Assembly: GCF_014696315.1 (NCBI RefSeq)
Contig: NZ_JACJPX010000023.1
Coordinates: 41,426-105,425 of the forward strand
Length of the DNA: 64,000 nucleotides
Direction of reading: 5' to 3'
From: Calothrix membranacea FACHB-236
GTDB lineage: Bacteria > Cyanobacteriota > Cyanobacteriia > Cyanobacteriales > Nostocaceae
Shown here: piece after piece, positions 41,158-50,964 of the stretch
Position numbering within the stretch: position 1 is the first letter of the stretch
Layout of the letters: every line of letters begins with the position of its first letter
Notes under the pieces: model-generated
The model's input: only the letters and a program-made list of their open reading frames with translations
Database searches by the model: none
What the model was told of the DNA's origin: nothing
Program-made: the position numbers and the translations under genes

Positions 41158-41649
41158 TTAGCTCAGAGCATTGATGATGTAATCAATGTAGGAGTTAGCT
41201 TCAACAGCCGGATCGCCGCTTAAACCATGATTAGCTTTGATATATTTGAGAGCTTCAATGTACCAGCTAGGAGATAATTCAAAGGTACGGTTGATTTCAG
41301 CCAAACCACCAATCAAATAATCATCGATTGGGCCTGTACCACCTACAACTAAACCGTAAGTAACAATCCGCAGGTAATAGCCGATATCACGCACGCACTT
41401 ATCTTTACCGGTTTGAGTAGAAGCGTAGTTAGGGCCAGATGTGGTGGTGGTGTAGGGGAACTTTTGGTATACAGCATTAGCAGCAGCTTCTGCAAGGCTA
41501 GAAGCTTTTTTGGATAATGCTTTTGCAGCTTCTAAGCTAGAACCAGCTTGACGGAAACGACCAAATGCAACTTGGAGTTCGGTGCTGCTTAAGAAACGGC
41601 CTTGGGAATCAGCAGCTACAACTGCTTCAGTTAATGGTGTTTTAGTCAT
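41158..41649 (-). CDS. cpcA3: Phycocyanin alpha subunit, sulfur-poor isoform
   Basis: 163 residues, full length. The C-terminal half [20 protein letters not shown] and [20 protein letters not shown] is close to CpcA. Cys85 in GKDKCVRD is the phycocyanobilin attachment site (Cys84 by convention). Initiator Met is the only Met and Cys85 the only Cys; positions that are Met or Cys in ordinary CpcA are replaced (for example RMVTYCL-like becomes RIVTYGL). It is 119 nt after cpcB. Confidence 0.95.
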   Translation of the reverse strand: MTKTPLTEAVVAADSQGRFLSSTELQVAFGRFRQAGSSLEAAKALSKKASSLAEAAANAVYQKFPYTTTTSGPNYASTQTGKDKCVRDIGYYLRIVTYGLVVGGTGPIDDYLIGGLAEINRTFELSPSWYIEALKYIKANHGLSGDPAVEANSYIDYIINALS

Positions 41650-41768
41650 TGAAGAACTTCTCCTAATTGCTTTTACAAAAAATTTGTTGAATAGACTTCT
41701 TGCAAAAATTGCTTTTTTAACTCAATTTTGCTTTTATGCAAGAGGCCTAATAGAAAGTGTTTTGATGT

Positions 41769-42290
41769 TTAGGCAACTGCTGCTGCTGCGCGATCAAAAT
41801 AACCGGAAACTTCTGCAATCAGATTGCTGCAATCACCACGGGTAATACCGTTAGGATCGTTAGCAATAGCAATTGAAGATTCTTTTAGTTTTTGAATACC
41901 AACTGCAACGGAAGCGCCAGGAGTACCCAATGCCAAATAGGTTTCCCGCAAGCCATTCAGCGCGCGATCGTCTAGAACGCTAGCATCGCCAGCAAAAATC
42001 GCATAGGTAACATAGCGAAGGATGATTTCCAAATCGCGTACACAAGCTGCTGCACGACGGTTAGTATAAGCATTCCCACCAGGCGCAATTAGTTGAGGTT
42101 GTTCAGCGAACAATGAACGAGCTGCGTTAGCAACAATGGAAGATGCATTGCTAGAAATCCGGTTAACAACGTCAACGCGCTTGTTACCTTCTTTAACTAA
42201 GTTGATGAGAGCATCTAACTGACCATCACTTAGATATTCGCCTCTTGCGTCAGCTTGGGAAACAACCTTGGAAAATGCATCTTGCACCAT
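41769..42290 (-). CDS. cpcB3: Phycocyanin beta subunit, sulfur-poor isoform
   Basis: 173 residues. [20 protein letters not shown], the methyl-Asn region [20 protein letters not shown] and [15 protein letters not shown] end are typical of CpcB. The two cysteines (about 83 and 154) are the bilin sites; the usual free Cys109 is Ala (DDRALNGL) and all internal Met are gone ([11 protein letters not shown] instead of RRMAACLRDME). It is the first gene of the operon. The 1190 nt upstream (42291-43480) contain AT-rich promoter sequence on the cpcB side and show no supportable gene. Confidence 0.95.
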   Translation of the reverse strand: MVQDAFSKVVSQADARGEYLSDGQLDALINLVKEGNKRVDVVNRISSNASSIVANAARSLFAEQPQLIAPGGNAYTNRRAAACVRDLEIILRYVTYAIFAGDASVLDDRALNGLRETYLALGTPGASVAVGIQKLKESSIAIANDPNGITRGDCSNLIAEVSGYFDRAAAAVA

Positions 42291-43480
42291 AGTGTGATTC
42301 TCCTAAATTTTGATTAATTGAGTAATTAATTGATGAGGGTTTAAGTGAAAAAATGAAGCATTCAGCTTTTGTTGTTTTATTACAGCTTCATCATGTTTCA
42401 AAAAATCAAATCTGTTTTGATTGAAACATTGATTTTAGTGTAAAGACTGAACATACTTTCATTTTTATTAGAAAGATTTTCAGTTGTTCAACCCAAGCAT
42501 TTAGACCTAAAAAATTAGAGCCTTCATTTACTTGGTTTGCCCTCTCAACCCTTACAAATTATTTTTATAATGCTTCGCAGACATTTTTTATTAAGAAATG
42601 TTTAATGATTATTCTAATAAGTATAATGAATTTTTTCTATGACTAAATAACCAGTATTGAAGATTTGGCTATGTTAATTATGTAAAGGCAGTTTTGATAA
42701 TAACAGCATCGTAAAGCATTACCTGGAAAGGATTAGCGAAATTAATGTTATTATCAAAATAGTACAAAAGATAAATAAAATTAAGTTATTGTTTCAATTA
42801 AAAAGTATTATTAATAGTTCATTTTTTTGCTTAACAATAATCTTCACTCAGCAAAAACGTGTTAGTAAATACAAAAACGGGACTAAAAAGGAAATCACAA
42901 TCACATTTTTTCTGAAAAACTTTACAAACTGTAATAAAAAAGCAGTATGTTCTTGAAACTAGGTTGATGGATTATCAGTTTACATTAGAATTCCCCATTG
43001 AGAAGGGGAGAATTAACGACTATCAAGCCCTCCTAGCAATGGGTGTTTACATTCCCAGCCTCCCCAGTTCCCCCTGCTTATTTGCGTGACATTATCAATG
43101 AACTGGTATTAGAAAGCTGAGAGTAAAGCAATTAGAGAATAAAGCTATTCCGATAGATTGATTGTTTCTAGAAGCAAGTGTGGTAAAGTTTCGATGCAAG
43201 TAAGGGGATAGAACTTTATGCCACTTGTGACAGTTACCCTATCAGAATAGTTAGGTTCAAACTTTACCAATTGGTTGCAAATGTTATCTATGTCCGGTGA
43301 GCGCAAACTTTAGACGTATGAGGACTGCGATCCTTCAGGGAGCGAATTTCCGCGCAACTCCTTGACTGAAAGTGTTCTGACAGCAGCTTCTTGAGTCCAT
43401 CACGCGATCAGCATTTTTACAATTTTGCCTATCAACGGAACTATTCACCACTTTGTAGGCAACATACTGGAGAAAAATAG

Positions 43481-44305
43481 ATGAGCACAATCAAAGTCAA
43501 TGACGGGACAGAGATTTACTACAAGGACTGGGGCAAAGGACAGCCCATCGTCTTTTCGCATGGCTGGCCTCTGTCGGCTGATGATTGGGACATTCAGATG
43601 ATGTTCTTTTTAAATCGCGGCTATCGCGTCATTGCCCACGATCGGCGAGGTCACGGACGCTCAAGCCAAACGAGCGATGGACATGATATGGATCATTACG
43701 CCGATGACCTTGCTGCGCTCACCGCACATCTTGATTTAAAGGATGCTATCCATATTGGTCATTCAACCGGCGGCGGGGAGGTCACACGTTACATCGCACG
43801 CCACGGTGATAGTCGTGTGGCTAAGGCTGTCCTTATTAGTGCAGTGCCGCCATTGATGGTGAAGACCCCTGCAAATCCGGGCGGTCTACCTAAAGAAGTA
43901 TTCGACAACTTCCAAGCACAGGTAGCCACCAATAGGGCGCAATTTTATTGGGATGTGCCAGCCGGGCCCTTTTACGGTTACAATCGCCCAGGTGCAAAAG
44001 CATCCCAAGGTGTAATTCAGAATTGGTGGCGACAGGGCATGATGGGTGGGAGTAAGGCGCACTATGATGGCATTGTGGCATTCTCCCAAACCGACTTCAC
44101 GGAGGATCTGAAGAAAATCTCAGTGCCAACTTTGGTAATGCATGGCGATGATGACCAGATCGTCCCCTATGCCAATTCAGGGCCACTAAGCGCCAAGTTA
44201 GTGAAAGGCGCGGTATTAAAAACCTACGAAGGTTTCCCACATGGTATGCCGACGACGAACGCGGATCAAATCAATGCTGACCTTCTAGAATTCATTAAGT
44301 TATAG
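43481..44305 (+). CDS. Non-haem haloperoxidase/arylesterase-like alpha/beta-hydrolase
   Basis: 274 residues. Catalytic Ser in [11 protein letters not shown], Asp in [10 protein letters not shown] and His in FPHGMPTT. The [20 protein letters not shown] start and DRRGHGRSS motif match the non-haem chloroperoxidase subfamily. Function is most likely esterase with possible perhydrolase activity. It has many Met, unlike its sulfur-island neighbours, and its codons and upstream 280 nt look more GC-rich than surroundings, suggesting separate acquisition. It is unlinked in strand to neighbours; 44306-44705 holds no gene. Confidence 0.9.
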   Translation: MSTIKVNDGTEIYYKDWGKGQPIVFSHGWPLSADDWDIQMMFFLNRGYRVIAHDRRGHGRSSQTSDGHDMDHYADDLAALTAHLDLKDAIHIGHSTGGGEVTRYIARHGDSRVAKAVLISAVPPLMVKTPANPGGLPKEVFDNFQAQVATNRAQFYWDVPAGPFYGYNRPGAKASQGVIQNWWRQGMMGGSKAHYDGIVAFSQTDFTEDLKKISVPTLVMHGDDDQIVPYANSGPLSAKLVKGAVLKTYEGFPHGMPTTNADQINADLLEFIKL

Positions 44306-44705
44306 ACGCGAACCACGAACCTTAGTTAATAAGCTATTCTGCTTTAAGTTGCACAATCCATCGTAAGGACTGTTGACAGTTGACCGTTAACAGTTAACAG
44401 TCAACAGCCCTTATTAGTAGTTATGCAATTTAGACGCGCATTAGCTTAGTCTTCTGGCACCGCAATTTGCCTAAAGGTTTAAATCAGCGGCGGTGGAGAG
44501 TATTAAGCCTTGAGCAGTTATGTGCATATAGGATCGCTTTGAGCTTATAAAGCAAAAATCCCAGGGCTTAAAACCGTGGGAGTGTTAAAAGTCTGCTAAA
44601 CCAAAAATGTGAGGTAAAGGCTGGGGAAGGGTAAGGAATCAAAAACCTTTTCCCCTTAACCTTTACCCCACCAAATTCCCTTAATGAACTAGAAGTGGAG
44701 AAAAT

Positions 44706-46529
44706 TTAAATGGTTACTTTAGTGCCATCAAATTTGGTAAATGTGAAACCTTCAAATGTTTCGCGGAAAGTTAGTTTCTCATCTCTGAGAATACTAATTG
44801 CGATCGCTTCCCCAAGTGCTAATGAAGCAGCAGCATCTGTGCGCCAGTGAATCCCCGCAGCATTGCGGCCTAGTCCAATATTCGCCGCCAGTTTGTTCAA
44901 TTCTCCGCCCACAGTCAATGGTGGCCCTTCATAGGGAATCAACTTTGTCGGATCTTGTGGATCGGGTATCACCGGGTTGGGAATCACATAATTTTCATCA
45001 AATAGCGCCTTCAAAATCGTTACGCTAGCACCAGCAGACACTGAAGCACCTCCTGGATAAGAAGAGTGGAGAGGTGAGCCTTCAGGATAAGCTTGCGGTA
45101 ACAAATAAGATTTATATTTGCTGTAGATGCGATCGAGGGCTTCTGACTTCAACACATCAGAGTGAATTGGATAGTTGGTTTTCTTAACCTGATTATTATG
45201 AACCAACCCACCATAAGCCTCTGCCCTCAGACGACGGTGAAGGTAGTATTTCTGCCAGTAAGCGGCTCTAATTGCATGTGGCCCTACCCAACTACATATA
45301 GATTGCGAATATCCAGGGCCAAATGTCCCTGAACCCCCGACTTGGGTTTTCGACTTGTTATAAGGATTGCTGGGATTGTAGGGTGCGCCTATACCGCCAC
45401 CTAGAAGATTATCCTTAACTGGCTTGGCAACGAGAATTAAAGCAGCATTTCCATAGACAGGTGGTGGCGTATGAGCAATCTCTGCTTGGTCGCGTCCATT
45501 AATAAAGTAGCGGCGGGTAGAGTCAAACTTAATCGTTCTCCCAGACTCACCACCATTTTGTACTACCAACCATTCGTCATAATTAGTTTGGAAAGTGTTT
45601 TCAGGTATAGCTAGAGGAACACGGTTAAGTTGGGCATAATTAAGGGTTCCCGCAGGTACAGGACGCAGCAAAAACTGTGAAACATAAGGGCCGACTTCTA
45701 CCCCTGGTAAGGTGTAGGAAATCGCTTTACCAGAAGCATCTGTGTAATTTGCTGTGCCTCTAAATAGCAGTTCTGGTGTTACTTTCCCATTCTGCTTTGG
45801 CCCTTTGAATGCTGATAGCCGATTTAGCTCCTGAACAGCTGCCAGAATCACAGGGTTATTTGTGTCATTGCGAAACTCACTAAAAGGTACATCTTGTAAA
45901 AGATGTTGCCAAGCTAGTTCGATGAATTCCGCCGCTTGTTCTGCACTGTCAAGGGTAGGCGGTACGGCAATGGCTAATTGGCAAGTATTGGCCCCACTCA
46001 AGCTAATTGCTAATGGTGTGAGTGGTTGTACCAGCTTGCGTTTGCCACCCAAAACGATTTTTTCATACTCGTTAGGGTCGCCAGAGTTTAAGGCATTAAT
46101 AAAAGATTGATAGGCCTTCAAATCCACTTCGCCCAACTTATTATGGGGTAATCCACGTGTATCTGTGGCAATTTTGTTGGCGTATTTTGCCTCATCTCCA
46201 TTCGTCGGATGGGGAGGAATAGGAATTTCTCGATTATTCTTTGCTGCTGTTGTCCGAACTTGAAAAGCTTTCTCTCGTAAGTTACTATGGTCAGATTTTG
46301 CTTTAGGTTCCGCAGCCTGAACCGTATTTTCTCCTTTTTTAGATGTAATAGATGAACCTAAAACTCCAGCCACTACACTAGAAGTTGTAAACAAGCCGAC
46401 GCGACCAAGAAAAGAACGTCTACTAGCACCACCAAGCAAAAAGCGTCGGGTTCGCTTCACTTTTGGTGTTTCACTAGGAATTAAAGCATCCTGTTCAGAA
46501 CTGTCGTGAGAATAGGGATCTACTGGCAT
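44706..46529 (-). CDS. Vanadium-haloperoxidase/PAP2-family homologue, exported, sulfur-depleted
   Basis: 607 residues. A twin-arginine-type signal (GASRRSFLGRVGLFTTSSVV) starts near residue 34. The C-terminal half shows vanadium-haloperoxidase features: KYYLHRRLRAEAYGG (Lys and Arg of the vanadate site) and AGIHWRTDAAASLALGE (His ligand and Arg). The middle motif normally S-G-H-A reads SSYPGGASVSAGAS, so the catalytic His is absent. There is a single Met (initiator) and two Cys in 607 residues. It probably acts in the periplasm or outside; whether it oxidises halide is doubtful. The nearby haloperoxidase-like hydrolase is unrelated in fold. Confidence 0.85.
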   Translation of the reverse strand: MPVDPYSHDSSEQDALIPSETPKVKRTRRFLLGGASRRSFLGRVGLFTTSSVVAGVLGSSITSKKGENTVQAAEPKAKSDHSNLREKAFQVRTTAAKNNREIPIPPHPTNGDEAKYANKIATDTRGLPHNKLGEVDLKAYQSFINALNSGDPNEYEKIVLGGKRKLVQPLTPLAISLSGANTCQLAIAVPPTLDSAEQAAEFIELAWQHLLQDVPFSEFRNDTNNPVILAAVQELNRLSAFKGPKQNGKVTPELLFRGTANYTDASGKAISYTLPGVEVGPYVSQFLLRPVPAGTLNYAQLNRVPLAIPENTFQTNYDEWLVVQNGGESGRTIKFDSTRRYFINGRDQAEIAHTPPPVYGNAALILVAKPVKDNLLGGGIGAPYNPSNPYNKSKTQVGGSGTFGPGYSQSICSWVGPHAIRAAYWQKYYLHRRLRAEAYGGLVHNNQVKKTNYPIHSDVLKSEALDRIYSKYKSYLLPQAYPEGSPLHSSYPGGASVSAGASVTILKALFDENYVIPNPVIPDPQDPTKLIPYEGPPLTVGGELNKLAANIGLGRNAAGIHWRTDAAASLALGEAIAISILRDEKLTFRETFEGFTFTKFDGTKVTI

Positions 46530-47031
46530 AATATGTCTCCACTGATAAAAAAATCGTCGAGATAATTACTAATTTGTAATTCGTAATTGAAAAACTTTTG
46601 AGAGTCCAAGCTTGTCAGAATTTTTGTGACTCAACGGATTGCTATAACAATGTCCTAGTACCGCAAGGCGGAATTCAAAATTCAAAATTCAAAATTAAGA
46701 CAGAGTAAGCGTTTTGCGGATTTTGAATGGTCTGTTTATTTACGCCGTGTTGTACTAGTTTTTTTCAACAATCATGTAGGCACTTAGTGATGCTGTGAAA
46801 AGTGCGATGCCTGCGGCAACTTAACGGAACGCATGACTGTCTATAGTATGTTGTTAGGACTAATGCATAGTTTAGAATCTAGAGCTACAGCTAGTAGGCT
46901 TTTCCAAATAAGCATTATTTACTTAAACTCTATCGATTTATCGTATTTAATCTTAATTCAGACTTTCTCATAAACAACGGCAGAAATCAAGTATTTTACA
47001 CGTCAATTTATTAGATTAAATATAAAAATTT

Positions 47032-47065
47032 AGATCCCCGACTTTTTATAAAAAGTCGGGGATCT
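47032..47065. repeat. Palindrome with CCCCGACTTTTT arms, copy 2
   Basis: agatccccgacttttt (47032-47047) pairs with aaaaagtcggggatct (47050-47065) around a 2-nt loop. The core equals that of 37780-37812. It lies downstream of the second SsuA-like gene and could terminate it. The rest of 46530-47117 holds no gene. Confidence 0.85.
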
Positions 47066-47117
47066 GAGTAGCACAAAATGTCACCAATTAAATAGGGTTA
47101 CTATATATTAGCCACAC

Positions 47118-48215
47118 CTATATCTTTGGTGAAAAAGCTGCATATTGTTCTGGTGACAGCATTGCTTCCTTCACATCAATTTGTTTAGGAATCAATTTCA
47201 ATTCATAGAATTTATCTGCAACTTTCTGCTGTATAGCAATTAAATTGCTATCAATGGGCACAATACCAAATTTCTTGCGCTGTGTAGCTTTTTGCATTGT
47301 TTCTAAATCAATGCCTAACACAGGTGAGAGCGTGGCGGCTACTTCATCTCGATGTTTATCTGACCAATCTTCAAGGGTTTTAATTTCCTCTAACATTGAC
47401 TTAATTATTTCAGGATTTTCTGTAGCAAATTTGCGACTAGCTAGGTAATATCCTCCTTGCTTGTTCACTTCTGTCCCATCAATCAAAACACGAGCATTAA
47501 TTGCTTTTTGTGCTGCAGCATAAAATGGGTCCCAAATTACCCAAGCATCTAAGCTTCCTTTAACTAATGCTGCACGTGCATCAGCAGGTGGTAGATATAT
47601 TGGTTGAATATCACTGTATTTCAAGCCAAATTTTTCTAGCACTTGTAACAGCAGATAATGGGCGCTGGAACCTTTTTGAAAAGCGATTTTTTTACCCTTT
47701 AAGTCAGTTACCGTTTTAATCGGAGAATCTGGCGGAACCAGAATAGCTTGACCCGCAGGGCTAGGCGCAATTCCAGCAATATATGTTAATGATGCGCCTG
47801 CAGCTTGGGCAAAGATTGGTGGTGATTCTCCGGTATGACCAAAATCAATACTACCAACATTCATTGCTTCTAAAAGCTGTGGCCCAGCAGGAAATTCTAT
47901 CCACTGTACAGAAACACCTTGAGGTTGTAACCGCTTTTCTAAAACACCTTTACTCTTAAGAAGGATGGCGGATTTTTGATAGCCAAACTTGACTACAGAT
48001 GTTTTAGGTTGATTAGAATTATTAGCAGAAGTAGTATTATTGCTGCCATTATTAGCTGTGCAAGATGAAAATAAAAGGCTGAGACATAAGCTAGCAATAA
48101 AAGCCCCAGCCACCGGAAGACGCACAAGGGAAAAGATACTATTTTGACGCACAAATTGAGTGAATTGGAATATATTCAATCTGGCGAACAAACGCTGAAA
48201 AATCGAACTCATCAT
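47118..48215 (-). CDS. Second sulfonate-type ABC binding lipoprotein (SsuA-like)
   Basis: 365 residues. A long N-terminal segment ends in LCLSLLFSSCTANNG, a lipobox. The core VVKFGYQKSAILLKSKGVLE, WIEFPAGPQLLEAMNVGSID, KKIAFQKGSSAHYLLLQVLE and YLPPADARAALVKGSLDAWV is the SsuA/NMT1 fold. It resembles the first SsuA closely in layout and should feed the same SsuBC core with another sulfonate, since no permease lies beside it. It has an accgtagttta motif about 50 nt upstream. Confidence 0.92.
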   Translation of the reverse strand: MMSSIFQRLFARLNIFQFTQFVRQNSIFSLVRLPVAGAFIASLCLSLLFSSCTANNGSNNTTSANNSNQPKTSVVKFGYQKSAILLKSKGVLEKRLQPQGVSVQWIEFPAGPQLLEAMNVGSIDFGHTGESPPIFAQAAGASLTYIAGIAPSPAGQAILVPPDSPIKTVTDLKGKKIAFQKGSSAHYLLLQVLEKFGLKYSDIQPIYLPPADARAALVKGSLDAWVIWDPFYAAAQKAINARVLIDGTEVNKQGGYYLASRKFATENPEIIKSMLEEIKTLEDWSDKHRDEVAATLSPVLGIDLETMQKATQRKKFGIVPIDSNLIAIQQKVADKFYELKLIPKQIDVKEAMLSPEQYAAFSPKI

Positions 48216-48265
48216 CAGAATTTACCTATCTGAGATCCTTGATTATACATTAAGTTAATCAAGTT

Positions 48266-48276
48266 ACCGTAGTTTA
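48266..48276 (+). promoter_or_regulatory. Candidate motif accgtagttta, copy near second ssuA-like gene
   Basis: An exact 11-nt match to the minus strand of 36587-36597. It is 51 nt upstream of the SsuA-like start codon, in the opposite orientation to that gene. Confidence 0.35.
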
Positions 48277-48369
48277 TTTAGATAAAACTGCGATCGCACA
48301 TTGAGTAGGTAAGATTTTTCGAGATGATTATTTAGTCAAAACTGTTAATCCAAAACTGAGTGATTCCTC

Positions 48370-50187
48370 TTAGAAAGTGAAAGTAGTACGGAGAGCGCCT
48401 ACCCAAATTGGATCATTATTAGCATTAGCTTCTGGGTTAGTAATGACAAACAACGTCGGTGTCACACTAATGTTGTCATTAAATCTATGGGTATAAAAAC
48501 CCTCTATATGAAAAGAGGTATCATTATCTCTGCGAGCAGCTACATCATTACTCGTAACTTTTGGTGGTATCCCAAAGACAAACCCAGCCAAATTGCCTTT
48601 TTTACCTAAATCTGGAAGCGCCAGAGTTAGCGCCGCGTTAATGATGGTTGCATCATTACTAGTGCCTTCTTGATGGGCTTGTGTATAACCAAACCAGCCA
48701 CCTATATGGAAAGCATTACTAGCTTTCCAGTTAACTTGCAGCCCAAAGTTATCTGATGAAGTAGGCGCTAGACCAAAAGGACGGCTAGCGTTAGCAGTAC
48801 CTGTACCACCAGTGATGTTATAACCAGAACCAGGGGCTACAACTGTTGCGCCGTTGGGGCCGGGAGAAACCGGAGTGGGGAAGTATTTACGGGCGTAGGC
48901 GAAACTTATATCTAAACTGCGGCTAGGGGTGAAGGTTAACTGTGCTAATGCTTCATAAGCATTACCAAACAATCCCCCTGTATTAGTGGCGTTCCCTCCA
49001 GGATTACTACCTAAAGCATCATCTACGATGTAACCTGCGTTGAATTGGAGCTGGTTACTAAATTTATGGGCAAAAGCTAAACCAGCACCATCAAAACCAG
49101 GTCGGTAAATTACAGGGTTAAAGAGTCCAAATCGGGAGAGAGTTCCAGTTTGGGCATTACCAACTAAGGGATTAAGAGTAGGGGCAAAAGTTACAGGTTG
49201 CAGTGCCCTTGCGCCTACCCAGACGGTAGTATTTTTCCCGAATGGGAAGCGATAGAACAACCTGTCAAGATAAACACTATTGTCAGCGAAAAAATTCATT
49301 CTTTCTGTATTAAACCGGGTTTGGTTTGTTCCAGTTAGCGGTGTCCCACCGACAGCAGTCGCGCCTCCTAAAGCCACAAAGTTAGATGCCGTTAAGCTAG
49401 TTGTTAACTGGTCTCTGCCAGTAAAACTAGTTTGGAGAGCGAGAGTTGCACGATAGCCTAAAAAAGTATTGGTATTATCTCTGTTTGTACCGACACGATT
49501 ACCAAAGGTATCAGCGAGAAAGAATTGTGCTAAACCTTGCAGTTTGGTAGTTGTAGAGAATTGAGTAGCTTCTAACTTAGCAGAACGGGCTTCGAGAGAG
49601 TCTACTCGTCCTCGTAAAGTGGCAAGTTCGGCAGAAAATTGTTCTTGCAGCTTTTGCAGGGTATTTAAGTCTTCTCGCTTAACTAAGTCAGCAGTGCTAG
49701 TTGCAATCAATTCGTTGAGTCTGTCGAGGGCTGCATTTAAACCAGCTGCAAATTCATAACGCGTGAGGGCGCGGTTCCCTTTAAATGTGCCATCGGGATA
49801 GCCAGCAATTACACCATAGCGCTCAACTAAAGACTGTAGCGCCTGGAATGCCCAATCTGTAGGCTGAACATCAGATAGTTGCGAGACAGAAGTGACTTGT
49901 CCTAAATCGCTATTTGGAGTTGAGGTTGTAGGCTGTAAAACAGGAACTTGTGCAATGGGACTCAAAGGTGCTGTCTTGATGACAGATGGTTTTGATTCTG
50001 CCTGAGTCTCTGGAGTGGCTGAGCCTGTTAAATTAGCCTCAAGCGCTGGGGGTAATGTAGTTAATGGAGTTTCTGCTTCTTTTTGGGCTGAAACTTCTTG
50101 AGCAAAAGTTTTCGCGCTAGTTGCTAATAAAAGCAGCACTACAAACGTTGGTAAGGTCAGCAATAAATTCCCAAAAATTTTTTTCAT
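48370..50187 (-). CDS. SLH-domain carbohydrate-type outer-membrane porin (OprB-like)
   Basis: 605 residues. Signal peptide (1 to about 29) is followed by one SLH domain (SDVQPTDWAFQALQSLVERY, YPDGTFKGNRALTRYEFAAG), a coiled-coil (LKRED-type region, LQEQFSAELATLRGRVDSLE) and an OprB-like beta-barrel ending in GALRTTFTF. Such SLH porins are the major outer-membrane channels of cyanobacteria. It has two Met and no Cys in 605 residues. Placement among sulfonate genes suggests a porin used during sulfur limitation. It has a shared upstream motif at 50436-50460. Confidence 0.92.
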   Translation of the reverse strand: MKKIFGNLLLTLPTFVVLLLLATSAKTFAQEVSAQKEAETPLTTLPPALEANLTGSATPETQAESKPSVIKTAPLSPIAQVPVLQPTTSTPNSDLGQVTSVSQLSDVQPTDWAFQALQSLVERYGVIAGYPDGTFKGNRALTRYEFAAGLNAALDRLNELIATSTADLVKREDLNTLQKLQEQFSAELATLRGRVDSLEARSAKLEATQFSTTTKLQGLAQFFLADTFGNRVGTNRDNTNTFLGYRATLALQTSFTGRDQLTTSLTASNFVALGGATAVGGTPLTGTNQTRFNTERMNFFADNSVYLDRLFYRFPFGKNTTVWVGARALQPVTFAPTLNPLVGNAQTGTLSRFGLFNPVIYRPGFDGAGLAFAHKFSNQLQFNAGYIVDDALGSNPGGNATNTGGLFGNAYEALAQLTFTPSRSLDISFAYARKYFPTPVSPGPNGATVVAPGSGYNITGGTGTANASRPFGLAPTSSDNFGLQVNWKASNAFHIGGWFGYTQAHQEGTSNDATIINAALTLALPDLGKKGNLAGFVFGIPPKVTSNDVAARRDNDTSFHIEGFYTHRFNDNISVTPTLFVITNPEANANNDPIWVGALRTTFTF

Positions 50188-50435
50188 TTTGATTGAACAA
50201 ACAATTCGATCTAGGACAAATCCTCTGTACTGCCAAAGACATCAAGCAAATAACTTAGTTAAATTTTCTGGAAATTTTATGCTTGAAATTGGCAGTGTCA
50301 TTATCTTTCAGACTCCAGCTTTTATCTGGAGAGTGGTTACAAATCTCCAGCACAATTTTTCTCTTCTAAGTACAAAATTTAGATAGAGAAAATCACTTTG
50401 TAGCTACTACCGAATTACCTGTCGCGATTAAAGTC

Positions 50436-50460
50436 CGGTAATTTGGTCGAATTTTAGTAG
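50436..50460. promoter_or_regulatory. Candidate sulfur-island regulatory motif, copy 2
   Basis: cggtaatttggtcgaatttt and following agtag differ from 36594-36618 at only two of 25 positions. It lies 249 nt upstream of the porin gene and 505 nt upstream of the divergent aldo/keto reductase. No gene is seen in the rest of 50188-50964. Confidence 0.45.
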
Positions 50461-50964
50461 ATTTAATATTACAGGATACCAGTATTTCAGAAAAACTGTA
50501 GAGAATGAGTATTTTTAGTTACATACTCTCTATATTTTGAAAATTCCCAAAATAAACTTGTTTCTGTGAGTAATGTCTGGTAGTATACTTTTTTAGTGTT
50601 AACTCCGGCAAATCGGTAAGTTAATAGTATTTAAAGATTTTTCCCAAATCTATAATATGGGATAAGCCAAAAATGCCAAATCTAAAATCCCAAATTATTT
50701 AATGGTTTGACTTTTGGTGAAATACAGTAGAATTTGTCTCTTACAAGGTAAACCTGTAGCGGTTAAGATACTCACACCACAAGATTGATAAGCTAATCAG
50801 CATTTAAATTGCATGATTTGGGCAGACAAGATGCCCACCCCACAAGAGATTGATCAAATTTAATCTGCAAATTAGATGGGTTTTAGCTTATAGAAATTTA
50901 ATTGTTGTACCTCATCTAGCTGTAATCTGCTGTAAAAGTAATTAAGAGAATTGATGCAGAAATT

